Assembly (NCBI RefSeq): GCF_002209485.1
Contig: NZ_NJIX01000002.1
Coordinates: 1,116,001 to 1,180,000, forward strand
DNA length: 64,000 nt
Reading direction: 5' to 3'
DNA from: Achromobacter sp. HZ34
GTDB taxonomy: Bacteria > Pseudomonadota > Gammaproteobacteria > Burkholderiales > Burkholderiaceae_B
Shown here: positions 10,440-19,055 of the stretch, piece after piece
How positions within the stretch are numbered: position 1 is the stretch's first letter
Layout of the letters: the number at the start of each line of letters is the position of its first letter
The notes under the pieces: generated by a model
Told to the model about the DNA's origin: nothing
Database searches by the model: none
The model's input: the letters and a program-made list of their open reading frames with translations, nothing else
Translations under genes and position numbers: made by a program

Positions 10440-11228
10440 TCAGGCCGGCGTGGCGCCGCCCTGCAAGGTGGCCAGCACCTGGGTGAAGATCTTGGGCGTG
10501 GCGGCCAGCACATTGCCCGAATCAAGCCAGCCCTGCTCACCGGTGAAATCCGCCACCAGGCCGCCGGCTTCCATCACCAGCAGGCTGCCGGCAGCCAGAT
10601 CCCAGGGCTTCAGGCCCACGCCGCAGAAGCCGTCCAGGCGGCCGCAGGCCACGTAGGCCAGGTCCAGCACGGTCGAACCCATGCGGCGCACGCCGACGAC
10701 GCTTTCCGCCACCTGGCGGAACTTGCCGCTGCCCTGGTCCGCGCCGGCCGAGCCGGCCCAGTGGGCGCCCAGCAAGGCCTCGTGGTAACGCGTGCGCCCC
10801 GACACCCGCACGCGGCGGTCGTTCAGGAACGCGCCGCTGCCACGGCTGGCGGTGAACAGTTCATTGCGCGAGGGATCGAAGATCACGGCCTGGGTGACCA
10901 CGCCCTTCTGCAGCAGCGCGATGGACACGGCGAAATTGGGCAGGCCGTGGATGAAGTTGGTGGTGCCGTCGATGGGATCGATGATCCACTGGTACTCAGC
11001 CTGCGCGGGGCCCTGCAGACCGAATTCCTCACCCAGCACGGCATGGTCGGGATAAGCTGCCTGCAGCGTCTCCACGATGGCGGTCTCCGAAGCCTGGTCG
11101 ACTTCCGTGACATAATCCCGCGGCCCTTTCTTGGCTACGTTGAGTCTTTCCAGGTCGAGGCTGGCACGGTTGATAATAGTGCCGGCACGCCGGGCCGCCT
11201 TGATGGCGATGTTGAGCATCGGGTGCAT
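10440..11228 (-). CDS. suhB: Inositol-1-monophosphatase family protein SuhB
   Basis: SuhB is an Mg-dependent inositol monophosphatase homologue that, in E. coli, also acts with the NusA/rRNA antitermination complex. The metal-binding signatures are clear: GEEFG, WIIDPIDGTTNFIHGLPNF and, near the C-terminus, KPWDLAAGSLLVMEAGG. The start MHPMLNIAIKAARRAG at 11228 matches the family; an upstream in-frame start would add ten atypical residues. Length is 262 residues. It faces trmJ across 176 bp. Confidence 0.93.
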   Translation of the reverse strand: MHPMLNIAIKAARRAGTIINRASLDLERLNVAKKGPRDYVTEVDQASETAIVETLQAAYPDHAVLGEEFGLQGPAQAEYQWIIDPIDGTTNFIHGLPNFAVSIALLQKGVVTQAVIFDPSRNELFTASRGSGAFLNDRRVRVSGRTRYHEALLGAHWAGSAGADQGSGKFRQVAESVVGVRRMGSTVLDLAYVACGRLDGFCGVGLKPWDLAAGSLLVMEAGGLVADFTGEQGWLDSGNVLAATPKIFTQVLATLQGGATPA

Positions 11229-11404
11229 AGATTTCCGTAAATTCGCACAAACGCGCAAGCGGCCGCCGCCGGCTTGCGATGGTCATTCCATCGCTGCCGT
11301 GGCCCTCGGGCGGGAACCCTTTCCCGACCCGCGCCGCCCCGTCAAACCGGGGCCTCGCGGCCCGAAACCAGGCCGGCTTGCTTGCGCCAAACGTGGCATT
11401 TTAA

Positions 11405-12190
11405 ATGACTCAGGCATTTTCACGCGTTCGTTTCATCATGGTGCAGCCCAGCCACCCCGGCAATGTCGGTTCGGCGGCCCGTGCCATCAAGACGATGGGC
11501 TTCTCCGGACTGTCCCTGGTCGAACCCAAATTCAGCGATATGACAGCCCAGCCGGAGGCCATCGCACTGGCCAGCGGTGCCGGCGACGTACTGGCCGGCG
11601 CCAGCATCCACGCCACGCTGGAAGAGGCCCTGGCCCCGGTCACGCTGGCCTTTGCCCTGACGGCACGGGTGCGCGACCTGGGACCACCGCCCTGCGACAT
11701 CCGCCAGGCGGCCGATCTGGCGCGCGCGCATCTGGATGAGCATGCCCAGGGCGAGATCGCCATCGTGCTGGGGACCGAACGGGCCGGGCTGACCAATGCC
11801 CACATCGCGGCCTGCCACCGGATCTGCCACATTCCCGCCAATCCCGAGTACAGCTCCCTGAATGTGGCCCAGGCCTTGCAGCTGGCCGCCTGGGAGCTGC
11901 GTTACGCCCTGCTGGCCCACGCCGGGGCACCCATGCTGCCGCCCACGCCCGCCGCCGCCCCCGACCCGGGCGCGGCGCCCGCCTCCAGCGCGGCAGTGCA
12001 GGCCTTCCTGACGCATTGGGAAGAAGCGCTTGTGGCGGTCAAGTTCCTCGACCCGCAGCATCCCAAGAAGCTGCTACCGCGCATGCGCCACCTGTTCAGC
12101 CGCAGCGCCCTGACACGCGACGAGGTGGACATGCTGCGCGGCGTCTGCACCGCCATGCTGGCCCAGGCGCGCAAGGCCGGCGAGAAGTAG
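11405..12190 (+). CDS. trmJ: tRNA (cytidine/uridine-2'-O-)-methyltransferase TrmJ, SPOUT family
   Basis: TrmJ methylates the 2'-hydroxyl of position 32 in the anticodon loop. The 261-residue protein shows the SPOUT motifs: motif 1 HPGNVGSAARAIKTMGF, motif 2 VLGTERAGLTN and motif 3 IPANPEYSSLNVAQALQLAA, which form the knotted SAM site. The C-terminal extension after an Ala/Pro-rich linker (about residues 178-200) matches the TrmJ dimerisation tail. It is monocistronic and ends in a strong terminator. Confidence 0.93.
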   Translation: MTQAFSRVRFIMVQPSHPGNVGSAARAIKTMGFSGLSLVEPKFSDMTAQPEAIALASGAGDVLAGASIHATLEEALAPVTLAFALTARVRDLGPPPCDIRQAADLARAHLDEHAQGEIAIVLGTERAGLTNAHIAACHRICHIPANPEYSSLNVAQALQLAAWELRYALLAHAGAPMLPPTPAAAPDPGAAPASSAAVQAFLTHWEEALVAVKFLDPQHPKKLLPRMRHLFSRSALTRDEVDMLRGVCTAMLAQARKAGEK

Positions 12191-12227
12191 GCCCCGAAGC
12201 GGCAAAGCCCCACGCCGCGCGCAAAAC

Positions 12228-12253
12228 AAAGGGCGGCCCATGGGCCGCCCTTT
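12228..12253. terminator. Bidirectional terminator between trmJ and the Bug gene
   Basis: The perfect inverted repeat aaagggcggccca/tgggccgcccttt has essentially no loop in the sequence as written, and is flanked by A-rich and T-rich runs. It lies between two convergent genes. Confidence 0.88.
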
Positions 12254-12269
12254 TCAGTTCCTGCCCCGA

Positions 12270-13256
12270 TCAGTCGACCGTGGCGCCGGAGGCCTTGACC
12301 ACCACCGCCCACTGTTCCACTTCGGACTTGATGAACTGGCCGAACTCGGCCGGCGTCGTCTTGACCGCCACCGCGCCCAGCTGGTCATAGCTTCGCTTGA
12401 CCTCGGGCTTGTCCAGCGCCTTCTCCATGATGGCGTTGAGCTTCTCGACCACTTCCGGCGGCGTCTTGGCCGGTGCAATCAGGCCGAACCACGACGACAC
12501 GTCGAACTTCGGAAAACCCGACTCCGCCATGGTCGGCAGGTCCGGCGCGCTGGCCGAACGTTCCTTGGTGGTCACCGCCAACGCGCGCAGCTTGCCGCTC
12601 TGCACGTGCGGCCACGACGACGGCATGTTGTCGAACATGAACTGCACCTGGCCGCCGATCAGATCGGTCAGGGCCGGACCGCTGCCCTTGTAGGGCACGT
12701 GCATCACGTCGACGCCGGCTTGCTGCTTGAACAGTTCGCCCGCCAGGTGGATGGACGTACCGCTGCCCGAGGACGCGAAATTCAGCTTGCCGGGATGAGC
12801 CTTGGCGTAATCGACCAGTTCCTTGACCGACTTCACCGGCACGCTGGGATTGACCACCAGCACGTTGGGCACCTTGGCAGCCAGGGCGATCGGCGCGAAA
12901 TCCTTGTTCAGGTCGAAGTTGACCTTGGGATACAGCGTCTGGTTGATCGCGCTGGTGACCGCGACGAAATACAGCGTGTAGCCGTCGGCCGGCGAACGCG
13001 CGACGTATTCAGTGCCGATGTTGCTGCCGGCACCCGGCTTGTTCTCGACCACGAAGGACTGGCCGGTGGCCTCGGTCAACTCCTTGGCCATGATGCGTGC
13101 GATCACGTCAGTGGTGCCGCCCGCGGAGAAACCGACGACGATGCGTACCGGCTTGTCCGGGTAAGCGGCCTGGGCCGTCGCCCCGAAAGTCATCACAGCG
13201 CATGCGCCGGCCAGGGTCGCGACCGTCCTGCGCAAAAGGGCAAGCTTTTGGCTCAT
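12270..13256 (-). CDS. Tripartite tricarboxylate transporter substrate-binding protein (Bug/TctC family)
   Basis: This is a periplasmic binding protein of the large Bug family, which in Bordetella relatives captures carboxylated solutes. The ATG at 13256 has a GGAG site about 8 bp upstream and gives a 328-residue protein with a clear signal peptide ending near TAQAAYPDKP. Family hallmarks are YPDKPVRIVVGFSAGGTTDV, VVENKPGAGSNIGTEYVA, VPYKGSGPALTDLIGGQVQF and the C-terminal KASGATVD. No TctA/TctB membrane partners are adjacent. It is divergent from an IclR regulator, which probably controls it through the palindromes in the intergenic region. Confidence 0.93.
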   Translation of the reverse strand: MSQKLALLRRTVATLAGACAVMTFGATAQAAYPDKPVRIVVGFSAGGTTDVIARIMAKELTEATGQSFVVENKPGAGSNIGTEYVARSPADGYTLYFVAVTSAINQTLYPKVNFDLNKDFAPIALAAKVPNVLVVNPSVPVKSVKELVDYAKAHPGKLNFASSGSGTSIHLAGELFKQQAGVDVMHVPYKGSGPALTDLIGGQVQFMFDNMPSSWPHVQSGKLRALAVTTKERSASAPDLPTMAESGFPKFDVSSWFGLIAPAKTPPEVVEKLNAIMEKALDKPEVKRSYDQLGAVAVKTTPAEFGQFIKSEVEQWAVVVKASGATVD

Positions 13257-13274
13257 TGCCTCACTCCGTATATT

Positions 13275-13360
13275 GTCCATTGATTGGACGTTTAAAATAA
13301 TTACTGCCTGATTTTCGGTTATCAGGCAACATACGGCAACAAGATGTCCATGGCTTGGAC
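13275..13360. promoter_or_regulatory. Paired GTCCA-N5-TGGAC palindromes between the Bug and IclR genes
   Basis: Two 15-bp palindromes with identical arms, gtcca-ttgat-tggac at 13275-13289 and gtcca-tggct-tggac at 13346-13360, have centres 71 bp apart. A third inverted repeat, tgcctga-N10-tcaggca, lies between them at 13305-13328. The first palindrome is 18 bp upstream of the Bug start codon. Their size and position fit operators for the adjacent IclR-family regulator, perhaps with looping between the two; this is inference from the sequence layout. Confidence 0.7.
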
Positions 13361-13537
13361 GCCAATCCTGAGAGCACCTCCCCGGGAGCGCATCAGACGG
13401 ACATTCGATTCAACGAGACAACGCGCCAGGCTGAGGCAGCGCGTGCTGATCGCGGCCAGAGGCAGGCGGAGGGGTTTACCGCCACCGCGCCCTGATCGTG
13501 GCAGCGCGAACGCACCCACCGGGCGCCCCTGGATTTC

Positions 13538-14296
13538 ATGGAAGAAAGCCGCTCCACCTCCACCGGCCCCCGCACGCTGCGCCGCGGGCTGCAAGTACTG
13601 GCTGCCCTGCGCGACCACGGCAGCGATGGACTTAGCGTCACCGACCTGGCGCGCCACACGCAGATCCAACGTCCCACCATCTATCGCCTGCTGGCGGCCC
13701 TGCTGGAAGCAGGCCTGGCTTTGTCGGTGCCGGGCACCAAGAAGTACCGCGCCATGCTGGCACCGAATGCCGCCGTCAGCGAACCCGACCCGCGCCTGCG
13801 CCAGACCCTGCCGATTCTGCGGCGCCTGGCCGAACGCACGGGCGATGCCGTGTTCCTGGTGGTGCGCGAAGGCGACGAGTCGGTTTCCCTGCACAGGGAG
13901 ATCGGCGGCTATCCGGTGCAGATCCTGGCCACCTACGCCGGCAAGCGCCAGCCGCTGGGCGTGGGATCGGGCGGCATGGCCTTGCTGGCGGCGCTGCCCG
14001 ATGAGGTCGCACAGGGCATCGTGGCGCGCAATGCCGGGCAGCTGGACGAGTACGGCGGCATGACCACCCACGAGATGCTGCGCCTCATCGACACCACGCG
14101 GGCGCGCGGTTATTCAGTGGTCGGCAATCACGCCGTGCGTGGCGCGCTGGGCGTGGGCTGCGCGCTGCTGGACGCCAGCGGCAATCCCGTGCTGGCCATC
14201 AGCGTGACGGCCATCATCGATCGCATGCCCGCGCAGCGGCAACGGGAAATCGCCGGCTGGATCACGGCGGAACTGGCGCGCCTGAAGACGGTCTAG
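13538..14296 (+). CDS. IclR-family transcriptional regulator
   Basis: The 252-residue protein has an N-terminal winged helix (residues 13-70, with LSVTDLARHTQIQRPTIYRLL as helix-turn-helix) and a C-terminal effector-binding domain with HREIGGYPVQILATYAGKR and LGVGSGGMALLAALP, typical of IclR. It probably senses the solute, or a metabolite of it, imported via the adjacent divergent Bug protein. Its stop codon overlaps that of mscS by 2 bp in the convergent orientation. Whether it activates or represses cannot be told from sequence. Confidence 0.92.
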   Translation: MEESRSTSTGPRTLRRGLQVLAALRDHGSDGLSVTDLARHTQIQRPTIYRLLAALLEAGLALSVPGTKKYRAMLAPNAAVSEPDPRLRQTLPILRRLAERTGDAVFLVVREGDESVSLHREIGGYPVQILATYAGKRQPLGVGSGGMALLAALPDEVAQGIVARNAGQLDEYGGMTTHEMLRLIDTTRARGYSVVGNHAVRGALGVGCALLDASGNPVLAISVTAIIDRMPAQRQREIAGWITAELARLKTV

Positions 14297-15117
14297 GCGG
14301 CCGGCGGCGTGGATACCACGCGTACCGGCACGGGCGGCTGGTAGCCATTCTGGTCCAGCAGCAGGCGCACCTGGCGCAGCAGGTCCCAGCGGTATTCCCA
14401 ATAGCGCGGCGACTCCACCCAGGAACGGATGTTCACGGTGACGACGTTGTCGAGATAATCGAACACGCGGACTTCGGGCGCCGGGTCTTTCAAGGCCAGC
14501 GGATGCTCGTTGACCAGCGTGGTCAGCAAGGCGATGGCCTGTTCCAGGTCGTCGCCGTAGCGGATGCCCACCGGCAGATCGTAGCGGCGGGTGGCATTGC
14601 GGCTGAAGTTGGTGATGGTGGCATTCCACACGGTGCTATTGGGCAGGGAGATGTGGATCCCGTCCGGTTGCACCAGGCGTGTCAGGAACAGGCCCACTTC
14701 TTCCACCGTGCCGTTGCTGCCGGAACTCAGCGACACGAATTCGCCGGCGCGCACCGGCCGTAGCAGTAGCAACATGATGCCGGCGGCGATATTCTGCAGC
14801 GTGCCCTGCAAGGCCAGGCCGACAGCCAGGCCGGCCGCGCCCAGCACGGCGATGATGCTGGCCGTCTGCACGCCGAAGCGCGCCAGCACCGCCACCACCG
14901 TGAAGATGCGGATCGACCAGACGACGGTCGAATGGAAAATCGGGATGATGGTGGGATCGACGCGGGTCGAGCGCCGCGCGATGCGCTGCACCCATTTACC
15001 CAGCAGCGCTGAAATCCACCAGCCCAGCACCAGGATCAGCAGTGCGGTCAGCAGGTTCAGACCCAGGTCGAAGAAACGCGGGATCAGGTTGGTGATGTCT
15101 GCCATCGCTAGGTTCAT
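14293..15117 (-). CDS. Small-conductance mechanosensitive channel, MscS family
   Basis: This 274-residue inner-membrane channel releases solutes on osmotic downshock. It has three N-terminal membrane segments; the third is the pore helix with the Gly/Ala pattern IIAVLGAAGLAVGLALQGTL. The cytoplasmic beta domain then follows (RAGEFVSLSSGSNGTVEEVGLF, ISLPNSTVWNATITNFSRN). The size and order match E. coli MscS (286 residues). It is convergent with the IclR gene. A GGAG site about 10 bp upstream supports the ATG at 15117. Confidence 0.93.
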   Translation of the reverse strand: MNLAMADITNLIPRFFDLGLNLLTALLILVLGWWISALLGKWVQRIARRSTRVDPTIIPIFHSTVVWSIRIFTVVAVLARFGVQTASIIAVLGAAGLAVGLALQGTLQNIAAGIMLLLLRPVRAGEFVSLSSGSNGTVEEVGLFLTRLVQPDGIHISLPNSTVWNATITNFSRNATRRYDLPVGIRYGDDLEQAIALLTTLVNEHPLALKDPAPEVRVFDYLDNVVTVNIRSWVESPRYWEYRWDLLRQVRLLLDQNGYQPPVPVRVVSTPPAA

Positions 15118-15237
15118 GCGCTGCGCTCCCCGGAAAGGAGCGCACTTTAGCAGATGGACTTGCCGGGATGGCGGAAGGGACGAGGCGTCATCCCACGCAA
15201 ACCAGGAGATGGCCCCGCGCCCTTCGGCACTGATTTT

Positions 15238-15852
15238 TTACAGGCGCACCGGGCCAGCGCGCAGCCGCAGCAGGTTGCCCAGGGCGCGCAGCGGCGCGGG
15301 CGCCGGCGGGCGTGGCACGCCCGGATGCAGCCAGCTATGCAGCACGCGCGTCACCAGCGGAATCAGCACGTAGGACAACACGGGTGTCATCAGGGAACAG
15401 GTCACCAGTACGCGCCAGAACGTGGGCATGGCCGACAGGGTGTCCTTGAAGACCAGGCTGAATGTCAGCAAGGCCGGGAAGTACACCACCCAGATGCTGA
15501 AGGCCTGCTTCCAGCGCGGCGGCGCGCTTTTATGCGGACCGAACCAGCTATCCATGCCCGTGGCACGGTGGACCTTGCTGGCGCGCACGAGTTGCGCCCC
15601 GCGCTCCAGCCACATGCGGCGGGGCAATGAGCGTTCGTAACGGTCCAGGCTGGCCGCATCGTGGAAACGCAGCACGATCTGGTACTGGTCTCCGCCCTCC
15701 GGCGGTTGCAGCACACCCGAGCCCAGAAAGCCGGGAAAGCCGGCGGCCAGGATTTCACCCTGCCGCAGCCAGGCGAGGAAGTCGCTATAGCGTTCGGGGG
15801 TGATCTGGCGGGTGACCAGCATGGTCACGGGGGGGCTGAGGGGCGTGGACAT
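15238..15852 (-). CDS. Antibiotic-biosynthesis-monooxygenase-like domain protein with a C-terminal membrane hairpin
   Basis: The 204-residue protein has an N-terminal ABM-like fold of about 100 residues (segments VTRQITPERYSDFLAWLRQG and YQIVLRFHDAASLDRYERS). Two hydrophobic segments follow (WVVYFPALLTFSLVF and VTCSLMTPVLSYVLIPLV). Related bacterial proteins combine a heme- or quinone-oxidase-like dimeric alpha-beta barrel with a membrane anchor, but their substrate is generally unknown. It is monocistronic. The intergenic region upstream carries a long inverted repeat. Confidence 0.65.
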   Translation of the reverse strand: MSTPLSPPVTMLVTRQITPERYSDFLAWLRQGEILAAGFPGFLGSGVLQPPEGGDQYQIVLRFHDAASLDRYERSLPRRMWLERGAQLVRASKVHRATGMDSWFGPHKSAPPRWKQAFSIWVVYFPALLTFSLVFKDTLSAMPTFWRVLVTCSLMTPVLSYVLIPLVTRVLHSWLHPGVPRPPAPAPLRALGNLLRLRAGPVRL

Positions 15853-15989
15853 CGTGTACTCCTGCTACGGCGGCATGGGTGATAACCGTGGGTGGGTAAT
15901 AACCCTGAGTACACTTAAGCAAAGAGTGTGCCAATGCGGCGATGCAGCAATGGCACCTGCCTGGATAGCCGGACGGCTGCGACGGCGCG

Positions 15990-16035
15990 AAATCACTGCA
16001 CCGCAGCATGCCTCATATCAGTGATTTCCCTAGGT
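15990..16035. repeat. Inverted repeat aaatcactg...cagtgattt with a shared 16-bp element
   Basis: A perfect 9-bp inverted repeat has aaatcactg at 15990-15998 and cagtgattt at 16019-16027. The right arm continues into ccctaggt, making the 16-bp word agtgatttccctaggt at 16020-16035, which recurs exactly at 31571-31586. It lies between the ABM-like gene and the end of the ATP-grasp gene, both leftward. Confidence 0.7.
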
Positions 16036-16083
16036 CAAGCACCAAGGTGGTGCATCATCCCTGTGCAGCCGTCTGGCGCGGCC

Positions 16084-17481
16084 TTACTGCCCGCGCGCGC
16101 CCACGCCCGCGCTCTTGAACAGCATTTCCTGGAACGCCGTGAAGATGCGGCGCATATTGGGGGCCTTGTAGGGGAACAGGTCTTCCGGGTCCATGGCGTG
16201 GACGATGCCGCAGGTGTCGCCTTCGAAGATGAGCAACTGGCCGGCGGGCGTCTCCGCGCAGTCCATGACGAAATAGTCGAGGCCGACGCGTTGGTGGATC
16301 TGCGCGAACGCAGCGGCGTGGCGCGCGGCGAAGCCGCTGTCGAAGCCCTGCATCTGCGCGCCTTCCTCGGCGCGGTTGGCGGCGTTCTCCAGCATGTCCG
16401 CGTTCAGGTAATGCACCATCCAGCGCGGCGAAATGCCCAGGTGGCCCAGGAAGGGCCGGCCCGCCACCATCACCACGCGGTACTTGCGATAGCGCTCATC
16501 GGCACTGCGGTAATCGATGAACTGCGAAAGATAGAAGGTCGCGGCTGGGGCCGCAGCAGCTGTCCCGACCGCCGTTTCACCTTGCGCTTCGGCTAGGCCG
16601 TCGGCGGGGCCGGCGGCAACGCTGGCCGTTGCGCCGGACGCGCCGTCGTGGGCGGCAAGGTAGGCGGCGAGTCCGGCCGGCTGGTCGATTTTTTCCAGGC
16701 CATGGCCCGCATGCGAATCCAGCGGGCGCACCAGGACGGGATAATCCACACCCGGCAACAGGTCCGCCGGCCGCGCCTGGCCGCTGGCCAAGGCGTCGAG
16801 CTCGGTCCGCGTGACGCGCCGGATCGCCGGCACGATGATGCCCTCGGCGCCTTGCAAAGCCGCGCTCAGGCCGTCGCGCGAGGTCTTCAGTACATGCTCG
16901 GGCCGGTTCACGACCGGGCGATGCCACTGCGCCAGTGGTGCCTGCAGCGTATCCAGGAGCGGCCGATTGGCGGCCGATTCGCCAATCGCGACGAGCAGCA
17001 CGTCATGCTCGGGCAATTGCGCGGGCGCCGGGATGCCTTCGCCCACGTAGAGAATGTCCAGCGCGATAGAGGAATCGGCGACCAGGAATTCGAACGGCGT
17101 GTTGGCGAGGAAGTCGCCGCAAGCGACCAGGACCAGCAGCCGCAACGTCGCGGGCTGGCGGTCGGCGGGCATGTGATACAGCGGCTGAGTCTGTACCGCA
17201 TGGCGCTGCAGGGCCATCGCGGTGTCGTGCTGGCCCTGCAACAGCAGGACCATGGACAGATCCAACGCGGCATTGGTGTCGCCCTCGTCCTGCTGGGCCC
17301 GCGCGAGCAGCTGCTGGCGCAGGCTGTCGAGGTCGCCTTGCTGGAAAGCGTAAGTGATCAAACGCCCCTTGCCGATGAGGTCGGGGTGCTGCGCGGAGGC
17401 AGCCGTGCCGGTCGCGGCTGCCTGCGCCGCCGTCGTAGTCGTCTCGGTCATCGTCGTATCGGTCATCGTTGCTTCTGTCAT
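16084..17481 (-). CDS. ATP-grasp domain protein with N-terminal TPR-like region
   Basis: The 465-residue protein begins with about 30 Thr/Ala-rich residues, then an alpha-helical region (residues 35-100) resembling TPR helices. A RimK-like ATP-grasp fold follows, seen in VDYPVLVRPLDSHAGHGLEKI, YRKYRVVMVAGRPFLGHLGI, QRVGLDYFVMDCAETPAG and the metal-binding end LLIFEGDTCGIVHAMDP. ATP-grasp enzymes join a carboxylate to an amine or thiol through an acyl phosphate; the substrate here is unknown. An Ala/Gly-rich insert (about residues 280-312) interrupts the fold. It starts 14 bp after the stop of the PLP-dependent decarboxylase, so the two are almost certainly one operon and may act on the same compound. 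Confidence 0.75.
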   Translation of the reverse strand: MTEATMTDTTMTETTTTAAQAAATGTAASAQHPDLIGKGRLITYAFQQGDLDSLRQQLLARAQQDEGDTNAALDLSMVLLLQGQHDTAMALQRHAVQTQPLYHMPADRQPATLRLLVLVACGDFLANTPFEFLVADSSIALDILYVGEGIPAPAQLPEHDVLLVAIGESAANRPLLDTLQAPLAQWHRPVVNRPEHVLKTSRDGLSAALQGAEGIIVPAIRRVTRTELDALASGQARPADLLPGVDYPVLVRPLDSHAGHGLEKIDQPAGLAAYLAAHDGASGATASVAAGPADGLAEAQGETAVGTAAAAPAATFYLSQFIDYRSADERYRKYRVVMVAGRPFLGHLGISPRWMVHYLNADMLENAANRAEEGAQMQGFDSGFAARHAAAFAQIHQRVGLDYFVMDCAETPAGQLLIFEGDTCGIVHAMDPEDLFPYKAPNMRRIFTAFQEMLFKSAGVGARGQ

Positions 17482-17495
17482 GGTCTTGCCTGATG

Positions 17496-19055
17496 TCAGG
17501 ACTCGCGCCCTGCCAAGGCGGCGACGGCAGGGATGGCGTCATCGTCCATCCCTGGCGCTGGCGCTGCCCCGGTCAGTTGGGCACCGATAGCCAGCACGGC
17601 GTCGAACAGGCGCTGCGCGTCCGCATGCGTGCTGCGATGGTTGACGATAGCTGCCCGGATCGCCAGGGCGCCGCCGATGCGGGTGGTGGATGGCGCGGCC
17701 ACGCCGGACTCCTGCAATTCCAGCACGATGGCCGCCGTCAGGCGGTCGGCCGCCGCCGCGTCTTCGGCGCGATAACGGAAGCAGACGATGTTCAAGGCCA
17801 CCGGCGCCAGCAGCTCCAGGCGCGGCTCGGTCTGGACGCGCCGGGCCAGCCCTTGCGCCACGGCGCAGGTATGCGCGATGACCGCGCCCAGGTGATTCGC
17901 GCCGTACACCGTCAACGTGAACCAGGTCTTCAACGCCCGGAAACCGCGCGACAGATCCGGACCCAGGTCGCAAGGCCAGGGCGAATTTGCCGCCAGCCCG
18001 CGATCGTCGCGGCTCAGATACGCGGCGCTGGCCGCGAAAGCCGCCTGCTGGGCCGCGCTGTCGCGCACCAGGATGAAGCCGGCGTCATAGGGCACCTGGC
18101 CCCACTTGTGGAAATCGAAGGCAATGGAGTCGGCCCGCTCGATGCCCTTGAGCAAGGGCGCCAGCGTAGGGGCCAGCATGGCAAGGGCACCGAAGGCGCC
18201 ATCGACATGGAACCAGAGTCGCTCGCGCGCCGCGATATCGGCCAGCGCCGTCAGGGGATCGATCGCGCCGACGTCTACCGTCCCGGCGGTGCCGGCAATC
18301 AGGAAAGGCCGCAGACCAGCCTGGCGGTCGGCATCGATGGCGGCCTGCAGGGCGGCCGGATCCATGCGGAACTGCTCGTCCACGGGAATCTTGCGCAAAT
18401 TCTCGATGCCGAGCCCGGCGATGTCCATGGCCTGCGCAATGCAGCCATGCGCGCAGACGGAGGTGTACGCCACCAGACGATCCGCTTGCGCTGCCACGCC
18501 GGCCTGCCGCACCGCGCGCCCCAGCGCCGCGCTGCGGGCGACCAGGACGCCGATCAGGTTGGCCATGGACGTACCGGTGACGAACAGGCCACCCGCGCCC
18601 GCGGGCATGCCGAACAGCTCGGCCATCCAGCGCGCGATCTGGCGTTCCACTTCGATGGGGATCTGGTTGCGTCCGCCCAGATTGGCGTTCAAGCCGGCGG
18701 CCAGGGTCTCGGCCAGCATGCCGACGGCGCTGCCGCCGCCGTGCACCCAGCCCATGAAGCCGGGATGCGCGTTACCCACCGCGTACGGCAGGATCTCTTC
18801 CATGAACCGCGCGTGCGCGTCGGCCAGTTCGGTCGGCTGGCGCGGCATCGGGGTGCTGAAACCCGCTCGCACGGCGGGCGGCGCCGGTTGCCAGACGGGA
18901 CGATCACGCAGCGTGCTCAGGTAATCGAACATGTCGTCGAGCATGCGGTGACCCTGGGCGCGAATGGCGGACCAATCGGCGGGATCCAGGGAGGTGTGGG
19001 GCTCGGCGGGAACGGGAAGGGATGGCTGGGACAAGGGCAAGATGTCTTCGGGCAC
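17496..19055 (-). CDS. PLP-dependent group II (aromatic-L-amino-acid-type) decarboxylase
   Basis: The 519-residue protein belongs to the DDC/GAD family of fold-type I decarboxylases. Visible motifs are HPGFMGWVHGGGSAVGML near the N-terminus, FVTGTSMANLIGVLVAR, the cofactor-binding FHVDGAFGALAML, and FDFHKWGQVPYD containing the PLP lysine (HKW). Substrate specificity cannot be read with confidence; aromatic amino acids are the commonest substrates. The start is a GTG at 19055 with a weak ribosome-binding site, so a slightly different start is possible. It is followed immediately by the ATP-grasp gene. Confidence 0.88.
   Translation of the reverse strand: MPEDILPLSQPSLPVPAEPHTSLDPADWSAIRAQGHRMLDDMFDYLSTLRDRPVWQPAPPAVRAGFSTPMPRQPTELADAHARFMEEILPYAVGNAHPGFMGWVHGGGSAVGMLAETLAAGLNANLGGRNQIPIEVERQIARWMAELFGMPAGAGGLFVTGTSMANLIGVLVARSAALGRAVRQAGVAAQADRLVAYTSVCAHGCIAQAMDIAGLGIENLRKIPVDEQFRMDPAALQAAIDADRQAGLRPFLIAGTAGTVDVGAIDPLTALADIAARERLWFHVDGAFGALAMLAPTLAPLLKGIERADSIAFDFHKWGQVPYDAGFILVRDSAAQQAAFAASAAYLSRDDRGLAANSPWPCDLGPDLSRGFRALKTWFTLTVYGANHLGAVIAHTCAVAQGLARRVQTEPRLELLAPVALNIVCFRYRAEDAAAADRLTAAIVLELQESGVAAPSTTRIGGALAIRAAIVNHRSTHADAQRLFDAVLAIGAQLTGAAPAPGMDDDAIPAVAALAGRES

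Noticed and set aside
13322-14071. A leftward open frame opposite the first IclR gene
   Set aside because: The plus strand has a complete IclR protein with both domains; the antisense frame has no recognisable pattern.
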